DNA of 64,000 nucleotides from CAVURS01 sp963834425 (lineage in GTDB: Bacteria > Actinomycetota > Actinomycetes > Actinomycetales > CAVURS01): contig CAWIBR010000005.1 of the NCBI GenBank assembly GCA_963834425.1, positions 1 through 64,000 of the forward strand. Reading direction: 5' to 3'. Numbering within the stretch: position 1 is the first letter of the stretch; every line of letters begins with the position of its first letter. The position numbers were made by a program, and so were the translations under genes. The notes beneath the pieces were generated by a model. It did not search any database and was not told where the DNA came from. It was given only the letters and a program-made list of their open reading frames with translations. Of the stretch, positions 33,759-41,811 are shown in pieces.

Positions 33759-35199
33759 TCAGCCGGTGTCGCGGAGTTCGGGCTGGTTGAGGTGGTGGTT
33801 GCGGGTGAGCCAGCGGCTGGGCGAGTTGGCGTAGGAGTTGTTCGAAGTGTTGGTCGTAGGCGTTGCCGGTGTCGTCGTCGGTGCCGGGTGGTCGCCAGAG
33901 GATGTGGCCGTCCAGGAGGCGGCCTTGCCAGTGTTTGGCGTGGACGAAGCGGTGGTGTCGCCCGCAGAGCAGGGTGCCGTTGGCTTCGGAGGTGGGTCCG
34001 TCGGGATACCGGACCAGGTGGTGGGTGTGGCACCAGGTGGGCGGGGCGGTGCAGCCCTCGAAGGTGCAGTGCCGGTCGCGGACCTCGATCGCGGTGCGGA
34101 TCTTGGGTGGGAACGGGTAGAGGGTCTTGCCGACGTCCAGGGGTCGGCCGGTGTCGTCGGTCAGGACGGGCACGATCTCGGCGTCGCAGGCCAGTTCCTG
34201 CACGGTCAGCGGGGAGACCGGCCAGCCGCCGGGTTCCCCGGTCTGCAGCTCACCCGGCGGGACCCCAGCCAGGCCAGCCAGCCCGGGCCAGTCTGGCCCG
34301 GCTCGGGCGAGGACGGTTTCCAGCGGGGCGAGCAGCACCAGCCGGCAGTGGGCTCCGCCCCGGGTCGGTAGGGCGTTGGGTTGCGCCGGCGCGGGCGGCC
34401 AGGGTGGTCTGGGCCAGGATTTTGAGGGCGTCGGCGGTCCGCTGCCGCCCGGTCCGCCCGTCCGGGGTCCCGTCGGCGGCGGGTTGGGGTTTGGCGAGGG
34501 GGTCCAGGACGGCGTGCAGGGCGGCTCCGGCCACCGGCGGCAGGTAGCCGCCCAGCAGCCACATCCCGTTGGCCTCTTGGACCAGGGTAGGCCTCCCGGG
34601 CCCGCTCCTGGGCGTCCTCGTCCTTGGCTAGCCGGCTCCGGGGCGTCGGGGTCGAGGCGGTACCGGACCCGCATCCCGGCCCGGCCGAGCTGGGCCGGGT
34701 CGACCCGGGCCGCGGTCTGGACCAGCAGGGCTTGGGCCTCGGCGCGGGTGACCTCGTCGACCGGCTCCCGCTGGGCGGCCAGAGCCTTGACCGTGCGGGT
34801 GATCACCCCGGCGTGAGCGGCCGAGAACTCCCCAGCCCCGAACGCCGCCCGGGTGGGCGCCAGCTCGGGGTCGGTCAGGTCCTGGGCCAGCCCGGCCCGG
34901 GCCGCGGCCTGGGCCGGGGTGACCGCGGCGTGCCGGCGAAACCAGACCCCGGCGCTCTTGGCCCCCCGCTGACCCGGCACCCCCCGCCCGACCGCCTCGG
35001 CCAAGACCGCGACCTGCACCGCCTGCACCCGCGCCTCGGCCCGAGCCAACAACCCGACCGCCGTACCGAGCTCGATATCGGACAGCTGCCACAACGGCAC
35101 CGCCGCCACCGCATCCAAGGCAACCGCCAGCGCATCGAACGCGTCATCGGCCACGCCGACCCCGTTCAACCTCGCCCCGCCCCGGTCCTCGAACTCCAT
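33759..35199 (-). pseudogene. DUF222 / 13E12-type HNH endonuclease, several frame breaks
   Basis: The N-terminal DUF222 helical region is clear (WQLSDIELGTAVGLLARAEA, VQAVQVAVLAEAVGRGVPGQ). Between about 34630 and 34375 the homologous frame changes at least three times (MWLLGGYLPPVAGAALHAVL lies in another frame at about 34560). The C-terminal HNH nuclease then reads CTFEGCTAPPTWCHTHHLVR, YPDGPTSEANGTLLCGRHHR and FVHAKHWQGRLLDGHILWRP, with the Cys and His zinc and metal ligands. A last shift near 33800 gives SRWLTRNHHLNQPELRDTG and the TGA at 33759. Such genes occur in many copies in Actinobacteria and are often carried by intron-like or repetitive elements, and their native role is unclear. 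Confidence 0.78.
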
Positions 35200-35371
35200 G
35201 AATCGAACCTAGAGGTCACCACCGACAAAACGACCCCAGATCCAGGCTGGGTGGGAAAGATTCTCGAACTTTCACGGAATCGAATCGGCCTGTCACACAA
35301 CGTAACTGGGCGCACCCGTACAAGCATTGCCGTCCAACAACTAATCTGCGCAGCAGGCTCCGACCCGCAGC

Positions 35372-36172
35372 TCAAGCGTTCGCGTCGATCAGCTCGACAC
35401 CGGCGGCGTGGCACAGCTCGACCAGATAGTCGGGCGGCCCGTCCGTGACCACCGTGGCCACCGCGTCGAGGTCGCAGACCTTGGCGAAATCGCTCGTCCC
35501 CAACTTGGTCACATCCATCGCCACGACGACCCGCCGAGCGCGATCGACGATCGCCTTCTTGACCTGCGCCTCACCGAGATCCGCGACCGTGAAGCCCTGC
35601 TCGGTCAGCCCGGTAACCCCCAAGAACGCGACGTTGACGGTGAACGTCTCCAGGTCGGCCAGCGTCAGCGGCCCGACGAAACAGCCACCCGTCGGCCGAT
35701 AGGTGCCCCCGAGCATGGTGTGCCGCACGCCGGGTCGGTCGGCGAGCGTCTGCGCGACCGCGACCGCGTTGGTCAGCACGTTGACGTTCCAGGCGGCCCG
35801 CAGCGGATCGGCCTCGTCGGCCATCAACTCGGCGATCCGCAGCACCGTGCTGCCGCCGTCCAGATAGACCGCGTCGCCCGCACTCACCAACGACAGGCAG
35901 GCGCGCGCGATCCGCGTCTTGGCCTCGGCATTGCGACCGACCCGCGCGGGCAGGTCCGGCTCGAAGGTCGGCCGGACCGCGATCACCCCGCCATGGGTAC
36001 GACGCAGTCGTCGCTGCCGGGCCAGATCCGCGACGTCCTTGCGCACGGTCGGCTCCGTGACGCCGAGCAGCTCGGCGAGCTCGGTGTTGCGGATCCGCCC
36101 CCGCTCGCCCAGCAGGGCCAGGATCCGCGCTTGGCGCTCCTCGGCGAAGGCGACGGACGGGCTGTCGGTCAT
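35372..36172 (-). CDS. DeoR-family transcriptional regulator
   Basis: The protein has 266 residues. The N-terminal winged helix-turn-helix is RQARILALLGERGRIRNTEL, AELLGVTEPTVRKDVADLAR and RLRRTHGGVIA. The C-terminal DeoR sugar-phosphate sensor domain has AGDAVYLDGGSTVLRIAELM, GVRHTMLGGTYRPTGGCFVG and FLGVTGLTEQGFTVADLGEA. It is the last gene of the leftward sugar operon (ATG overlaps the preceding hydrolase stop). It probably binds the CRAACGAAAG boxes between the ROK and epimerase genes, in answer to a phosphorylated sugar or polyol. Confidence 0.9.
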   Translation of the reverse strand: MTDSPSVAFAEERQARILALLGERGRIRNTELAELLGVTEPTVRKDVADLARQRRLRRTHGGVIAVRPTFEPDLPARVGRNAEAKTRIARACLSLVSAGDAVYLDGGSTVLRIAELMADEADPLRAAWNVNVLTNAVAVAQTLADRPGVRHTMLGGTYRPTGGCFVGPLTLADLETFTVNVAFLGVTGLTEQGFTVADLGEAQVKKAIVDRARRVVVAMDVTKLGTSDFAKVCDLDAVATVVTDGPPDYLVELCHAAGVELIDANA

Positions 36173-36990
36173 GCCCCAGTCTCCTGCGCGAAGCGGCTGA
36201 TTGCGGCCCGCACAGCGTCTCGATGGGGCCCGGGCGCGTCGTAGCGCGGTGGCACCACGGCGAACTGGCCGCCGAGATCGGCGGCCACCTGCTGGGCCAG
36301 ATCGAGGGGATGCACCGGGTCGAGGTCGCCGCCGAGGACCAGCACCGGTTGCGTCGGCCGCGGTCGGGGGCGGCTCGGCGCACCGGCCGGGAGTGCGGTC
36401 AACCGTTGGGCGCGCTCTCGCGCCCGCGGCGCGTCGAACTGGCCGAGCAGCGCCTCAGCCGCCGCGGGCGACGTCTGGGCGATCGCACCGAAGACCGCGC
36501 AGTCGCGGAAGCGTTCGCGCGCCTCCTCGGGTTCGTGGTCGAGCAGCAACCGCGCGATGCGCGGGTACGCCGCGAGGTTGGCCGGGCTGCCCTGCCAACC
36601 CCACGCGGGCCGGATCAGCAGGGCAGCGTGGATCGGAAGCTGTTGCCGGGCAAGGACTTCGATGGAGACCGCCGCTCCGAGCGAGATGCCGACGAGCACT
36701 GGGTCGGAGTCGAGGTCGAGCCCGACCACGAGCCGCTCGACATCATGCGGCGAGCTGCGCGAACGTGAGCCGCGCCGCTGACTCATCCAGACTGGTCGAC
36801 CCGTGAGCTCGCAGGTCGGGGGCGACGACTCGATGGCCGGCGCGGACTTCGTCGTCGATCAGGTCCAGCGGCTGGCGGCGGTCGCCGCCGAGACCGTGCA
36901 GCACGACCAGCGGCCGCCCGGTGCTGCCGAGCAGGTCGTAGTCGAGGGTCGGCTCGGGCCGATCGGCGTGCTCGCGGGAGGTCCGGTCGC
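36169..36990 (-). CDS. alpha/beta hydrolase, frameshifted, start not placed
   Basis: The C-terminal frame to 36169 has VLVGISLGAAVSIEVLARQQ with GISLGA as nucleophile elbow, VLVLGGDLDPVHPLDLAQQV with the acidic residue, and VVPPRYDAPGPHRDAVRAAI with a possible His. The first part lies in another frame: TLDYDLLGSTGRPLVVLHGL, GGDRRQPLDLIDDEVRAGHR and VVAPDLRAHGSTSLD. A spare G near 36745 joins them (QLAHDVERLV). No start codon is found upstream in the same frame, so the junction with the isomerase gene must hide another indel or a fusion. The fold is like 3-oxoadipate enol-lactonases, which suggests lactone opening in a sugar pathway. Confidence 0.65.
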
Positions 36991-37020
36991 CGCGGCTGCG
37001 ACCGCGGCACGGCAGCCCGT

Positions 37021-37958
37021 GCAGCGCCGGCGGCCAGGAAGTCGTGCACTCGCCGGGCGTCGGCCGCCGTGAGGTCCTGCGCGATCAGCGGCGCCGGGGC
37101 GGGGAGCGCGGCATGCAGCTCCAGGACGAGGTCGTAGTCCATCGCCCCCGTCCCGGCGGCCAACAATCCCGGGACGACGCTGGCCGGATCGGCATCGGGA
37201 GCTGCGACGTCCTTCGCGTGCACGGCGGCCACCGCGGGCCCGAGCAGCTCGAACGCCGCCCGCAGGATCGTCTCCTGCCGGTCCAGGGTGGCCGGGGTCA
37301 GCAGGTTGGCCGGGTCGAGCACCACGGCCAAGTGACGAGCGTCGCTGCCGAGCTCGGTCAGCAGGCGGTCGGCGTGGGCCGCATCGACCACGACGTTGCC
37401 GAGCTCGGGCTCGATGCCGAGTCGCACCCCCGCCGCGGCGGCCGCCGGGATCAGCTCGTCCAGCGTCGCGCGCAGGTCGTGCCAGGCGGCGGGCGAGGCG
37501 TTGTCCGGATGCGCCCGCCACATGTCGTCCGGGTCACGGGTGCCGGTGCACAGCGTCACCACCTCCGCGCCCAGCTCCGGCGCCCGCGCGATGACCGCCC
37601 GGCACCCCGCGATCCCGGCGGCCCGCACCTTCGGGTCCGGATGCACGGCGTTGAACGTGCCGGAGACACCCCAGATCCGCACTCCCGCAACGGAAAACGC
37701 CTCGGCGATGGCTCCCGCCTCGGCAGCCGTGAGGTCCTCTGGTCCAGGGTCGGTCGTCCGAGGGCGGAGAGGTTGAGCTGGGTCGCCCGGAAGCCGGCGG
37801 CCCGGATCGCCGCCGCGACCTGCCCGGCCGGGCCGGCCGGGAAGACCCGCGCGAAGACGCCGATCTCCGCCGGACCAGCCCGGACGCGAGCCCCGGACCC
37901 GGAGCGGACCCGGACCCGGACCCGGACCCGGGCGCGCCTCGGCGCCGGTCTCGCTCAT
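37021..37958 (-). CDS. sugar phosphate isomerase/epimerase (TIM barrel), frameshifted
   Basis: The long frame has VRIWGVSGTFNAVHPDPKVR, AELGAEVVTLCTGTRDPDDM-type strands, VRLGIEPELGNVVVDAAHAD, HLAVVLDPANLLTPATLDRQ and VAAVHAKDVAAPDADP. The Glu, Asp and His metal positions of xylose-isomerase-like barrels are seen. The N-terminal strand (PAEIGVFARVFPAGPAGQVA, FRATQLNLSALGRPTLD) is in another frame; single-base changes near 37740 and 37890 join them to ATG 37958. The second lies by a G run next to a GGACCC repeat that encodes GPGPGP. The stop is not placed because of a further break near 37020. ATG overlaps the stop of the Gfo/Idh/MocA gene. Confidence 0.72.
37894..37928. repeat. CGGACC hexamer repeat
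   Basis: Four exact CGGACC units at 37905-37928 and one at 37894-37899 lie in the 5' part of the isomerase gene and encode Gly-Pro repeats on the minus strand. The run may vary in length and is a likely place for assembly errors. Confidence 0.7.
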
Positions 37959-38995
37959 GCCGGCAGCCACGCGCCGTCGGCCGCGACCGACCGGGCGACC
38001 AGGTCGATCAGCCGGACGGCGGCCAGACCGTCGGCGGCGTCCGGAGTGACTGGCGTGCCCTCGCGGATGCTCCGGGCGAACGCCTCGAGCTGCCGCTCAT
38101 AGGCGTTGGTGTCACCGAAGACCGGCCGTCGCGCCATCGCCCCCGCCTCGTCGTACACCTCGACGTCGCTGGCCGCGCGGGTGAAGGGGAAGTGCGTGCG
38201 CAGCCGGACACTGCCGCGCTCGCCGTAGATGTCGGCGCCCTCGGCCCACTCGCCGTGCACGCTGGCCGTGATCTCCACGTGGGCCAGGCCGCCGGATGCG
38301 AGCTCGGCGCTGACGTGCCAGGTGTGATCCGGCCCGATCGCCGCCCAGCGCGCGGACACCGCGCGCACGTCGCCGAGCAGGAAGCGCAGGCCGTCCAGCA
38401 CGTGTGCCCCGTGGGTGGTGAGCAGGTAGGCCGTGCGGTCAGCCTTGAACGTCGCCTCCGTCGAGCGCACGTCCTCGTCGACGATCAGGGCCGGGAAGAG
38501 CGTGGCCTCGGTCGGCGGCCGGAGCGCCGACATGACGCGGTACCAGAGGCTGGCCGACAGGACGCCGCCCAGCTGCTCGCGGACCGCCTCCGCGGCGTAC
38601 TCCACGCCCGGGTCGTGTCGCTTCATCGCGCCCACCTGTAGTCGGAGGCCACTCGACTCAGCCAGGTTGGTGAGCGCCTCAGCCTCGGGAACCGTTGGAG
38701 CCAAAGGCTTCTCGACCAAGACGTGCTTGCCGGCCGCCAACGCCTGCGACGCCAGCGCCAGATGGAACCGATCGGGTACGGCGACAATCACCGCGTCGAC
38801 GTCAGCCGCGGCCAGCAGCTCGTCCACGGTCTCGTACGCCGGCACGTCGTAGCGACGGGCGACGCCGGCCCGCAGCGTCGGCGACGGGTCGCACAGCCCG
38901 ACCAGCCGGGCCCCGTCGGCCTTCTCCAGGGCCGGCAGGTGGGCCACCTGCGCGATCCGCCCGGCTCCGACGAGCCCGATCCGTACGTCGTCCAC
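37955..38995 (-). CDS. Gfo/Idh/MocA-family oxidoreductase
   Basis: The protein has 346 residues. The N-terminal Rossmann domain is IGLVGAGRIAQVAHLPALEK, with VDAVIVAVPDRFHLALASQA and the conserved HVLVEKPLAPT (the E-K-P motif with the catalytic Lys). The C-terminal sheet domain starts at about residue 125 (LRLQVGAMKRHDPGVEYAAE). Members oxidise or reduce the hydroxyl groups of sugars and inositols with NAD(P). GTG 38995 has GGAGG upstream, 11 bases after the ROK stop. It is in an operon with ROK, isomerase, hydrolase and DeoR. Confidence 0.92.
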   Translation of the reverse strand: MDDVRIGLVGAGRIAQVAHLPALEKADGARLVGLCDPSPTLRAGVARRYDVPAYETVDELLAAADVDAVIVAVPDRFHLALASQALAAGKHVLVEKPLAPTVPEAEALTNLAESSGLRLQVGAMKRHDPGVEYAAEAVREQLGGVLSASLWYRVMSALRPPTEATLFPALIVDEDVRSTEATFKADRTAYLLTTHGAHVLDGLRFLLGDVRAVSARWAAIGPDHTWHVSAELASGGLAHVEITASVHGEWAEGADIYGERGSVRLRTHFPFTRAASDVEVYDEAGAMARRPVFGDTNAYERQLEAFARSIREGTPVTPDAADGLAAVRLIDLVARSVAADGAWLPA

Positions 38996-39006
38996 GTGAT
39001 CCTCCG

Positions 39007-39919
39007 TTACTGCTCTTGGTCGGGCTCGGCCCGCCGGGCCAGGTCGGCGGCGCCCAGCACGCCGGCCAGCCGTCCGGCTCGGGCGGCCATCACCCGCGGG
39101 CGCGGGCGGATCGGTCCGACCGGCTCGGCGCCATCCACCGCGGCCGCGACCGCCTCGACCAGCACCGGGCCCAGGCCGGCACTGACGCCGCCCCCGAGCA
39201 CCAGCACGTCGTGGTCGACGACCCGCGAGATCTGGCCGGAGGCGAAGGCGATCGCCCGAGCCGTCTCGGCGACGACGGCCAGGGCGGCCGGGTCACCGGC
39301 GTGGGCGGCCGCGGCCAGCGCCGGACCGTCGAGGCCGGACCGGGCCACCATCGCGGTGCCGCTCGCATAGACCGAGAGGCAGCCGGTCGCGCCGCAGACG
39401 CAGGTCGGCCCGTCGGCGCTGACCCGGATGTGGCCCAGCTCGCCGGCCAGCGAGGTCGCGCCGGTGAGCAGCCGGCCCCCGGCCACGACCCCGCCGCCGA
39501 CATCGGTGCCGAGGGTCAACATCACCAGGCACTGCGGCGCAGGGGCTTCGGCCCGCAGGTACTCGCCCCACGCGGCGGCGTTGCCGTCGTTGTGCACGGT
39601 GGTGGCGAGCCCGGTCACCCGCGGCCAGATCGCGGCGGATCTCGCGTGCGTTCCAGCCGAGGTTGGCCGCGGTCAGGATGCGCTCGCGGTCGGGGCTGAG
39701 CCAGGCCGCCATGGCCAGGCCGAGCGGCGGGGCCGGGTCGTCGGCGCTCAGCGCCAACGCGGCGGTGGCCGCAGCGACCTGGGTCGCGACCTGCTCCAGC
39801 AGCGCGTCGTACTCGCGGGTCGGCAGCGCGCTCTCGGTGACGCCGACCAGCTCGCCGTCGTCGGTCAGCGCGCCGACGGCGACCGTGCTGCCGCCGACGT
39901 CGACCCCGACTGCTGGCAC
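39007..39919 (-). CDS. ROK-family sugar kinase-like protein, one frame break
   Basis: The product is about 304 residues. The phosphate-1 strand is AVGVDVGGSTVAVGALTDDG and the first frame reaches LGWNAREIRRDLA. Near 39615 homology shifts to the next frame with HNDGNAAAWGEYLRAEAPAP, LTLGTDVGGGVVAGGRLLTG and ELGHIRVSADGP. The ROK zinc motif is CVCGATGC, but the final Glu of CxCGxxGCxE is Ser (CLSVYASG). The acidic residue of HNDGNAA serves as base in related glucokinases. It is the first gene of the leftward catabolic operon, opposite the epimerase and dehydrogenase genes. Confidence 0.85.
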
Positions 39920-39953
39920 CGCTGCTCACCTCCGGGCTCGGCCCGTCATGTCC

Positions 39954-40037
39954 CGAACGAAAGTTATCGAGCCCGATCCTACCCACAGCGCGCATCGGTT
40001 CCTTTCGTTTGGGCTCTTTACAGATAGCAAACGAACC
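39954..40037. promoter_or_regulatory. divergent promoter region with three CRAACGAAAG-type boxes
   Basis: CGAACGAAAG (39954-39963), CTTTCGTTTG (40002-40011, inverted) and CAAACGAACC (40028-40037) share one core. They sit between the ROK start (39919) and the epimerase start (40052). Paired boxes of this kind suit a DeoR-type regulator such as the one encoded at 35372. GATAACT at 39963-39969 on the minus strand may be the -10 of the ROK operon. Confidence 0.6.
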
Positions 40038-40051
40038 GGCAGAGTCGCAGG

Positions 40052-40708
40052 GTGCAGGCCTACGTCTCCCTCTGGTCGGCCGACCTGCTGGACCTGGGCG
40101 CCGCCATCGACCTCGTGGCGCCGGTCGCCGACGGGCTGCACCTCGACGTCTTCGACGGGCACAACGTCGACGACCTCCTCTTCGGGCCCGACCTGGTCGC
40201 GGCCGTGCGAGCTCGAACGACGCTGCTGCTGGACGTGCACCTCAACGTCGAGGACCCGGACCACTGGGCCGCGCGGTTCATCGACGCCGGGGCCGACATG
40301 GTGACGGTGCAGGGCCGGGCCTGCCCCGACGTCGAGCAGACCCTCGCCGGCATCCGCGCCCGGGGCGCGCGAGCCTCGCTCGGCATCGAGGTCGACGAGC
40401 CGGTCGAGGCCGGCGGCGGCCCGGGCCGAGTCGGTCGACCGCTTCCTGCTGATGGGCACCGCGATCGGCATCAAGGGACTCGGCCTGGATCCCCGGCGCG
40501 CCGGACCGGGTCGAGGAGCTCCAGAGCCGGCTGGCGGCCCGACGACCTCAGCCGGCCGGTCTTCGTCGACGGCGGCATCCGGCCCGAGACCGTCGGTCCG
40601 CTCGCCGCCGCCGGCGCCGACGGCGTGATCCCGGGATCGCTCGTCTTCGGCGCCGCCGATCCGGTCCAAGCAATCCATGAGCTGCACCAGCTGAGGAGGT
40701 CGCCGTGA
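40052..40708 (+). pseudogene. ribulose-phosphate 3-epimerase-like protein, frame breaks in the middle
   Basis: The N-terminal half is YVSLWSADLLDLGAAIDLVA, LHLDVFDGHNVDDLLFGPDL and LLLDVHLNVEDPDHWAARFI. These are the RPE strands with the metal His-Asp (HLDVFD) and His (DVHLN). Between about 40425 and 40535 the reading must pass through other frames (SVDRFLLMGTAIGIKGLGLD, APDRVEELQSRLAARR) before returning to RPVFVDGGIRPETVGPLAAA and ADGVIPGSLVFG. Three single-base changes restore a normal 220-residue barrel. GTG 40052 has AGGG just upstream. It is coupled to the dehydrogenase gene by a GTGA overlap. Confidence 0.75.
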
Positions 40709-41773
40709 AGGCGGTCGTCTACGACGCACCCCGGAGCTTCACCGTCCGGGAGATCCCGACGCCCGAGGCCGGGCCGGGCGAGATCCGGGTCCGGGTGATC
40801 CAGACCGGGGTCTGCGGCACCGACCTGCATCTGCACGACGGGCGGTTCCTCGCGGCGTACCCGATGATCCCCGGCCACGAGCTGGTCGGTGTGGTCGACC
40901 AGATCGGGCCACCGATCGGGGACGAGCGGGGACGGGAGCGGGGACGGGATCGACGACGCGGCAACGGGATTCACGGTCGGGCAGCAGGTCACGGTCAACC
41001 CGAACGCGAGCTGCGGTCACTGCGCCTACTGCCGGGCCGGGAGATTCCTGATGTGCCCGGACCTGACCGGCATGGGGTCGAACAAGCCCGGGGCGTTCGC
41101 CGAGTTCGTGACGGCGCCGGTGGCCCAGGTGTTCTCGGCCGAAGGGCTGCACCCGGACGTCGCGGTCTTCACCGAGCCGGCCTCGTGCGTCATGCACGGC
41201 ATGGACGTCCTGCGACCGCAGTCCGGCTCGACCGCGCTAGTTTTCGGCGCCGGCCCGACCGGCCTGTTGCTGGCGCAGCTGGTCGCGCACGGGGGAGCGG
41301 CCCACGTGACCGTCGCCGCGCCCACGGCCTTCAAGCTCGACACGGCGCGCGGCCTCGGCATCGACGCGACCTACGTCATGGACCGCGCCGATCTGGCCGG
41401 CGACGTCGCAGCGTTGCGCGAGCTGTCGGGGGGCGAGGGCTTCGACACCGTCATCGACGCGACCGGTGACCCGACGGTCTGCGAGGTCTGCGTCCCGTTG
41501 ACCCGCAACGGTGGCACGGCGGTGTTCTACGGCGTCACCGACGAGGAGGACCTGGTCCAGGTCTCGCCCTACGACATCTTCCGGCGCGAGCTGACCATCC
41601 GCGGGTCGTTCGCCGAGATCAGCTCGTTCCCGCCGGCCCTCACCGCGCTCCGGTCGGGCCGGTTGCGCACCGACGGCATCATCACCCACCGGTTCGGCCT
41701 CGACGACTACGGCCTGGCCCTGGAGACCCTGCGCTCGGACAAGACGGCGCACAAGGTCGTGATGGTGATCTGA
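40705..41773 (+). CDS. zinc-dependent alcohol/polyol dehydrogenase, one frame break
   Basis: The protein has about 355 residues. The first frame has GVCGTDLHLHDG with the catalytic zinc Cys, and MIPGHELVGVVDQIG with the His-Glu pair. At 40905-40955 there is a run of imperfect GGGGACGNGAGC units and the frame changes. The next frame holds VNPNASCGHCAYCRAGRFLM, the four-Cys structural zinc lobe, then ALVFGAGPTGLLLAQLVAHG as the NAD(P) motif and ATGDPTVCEVCVPL. Relatives oxidise sorbitol, threitol, arabitol and similar. The start overlaps the epimerase stop, with GAGGAGG upstream. The repeat may be a real small expansion as well as the site of error. Confidence 0.85.
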
Positions 41774-41811
41774 GCCGACCGACCGCTAGCCGTTCGGGTG
41801 GTTCAGGAAGC

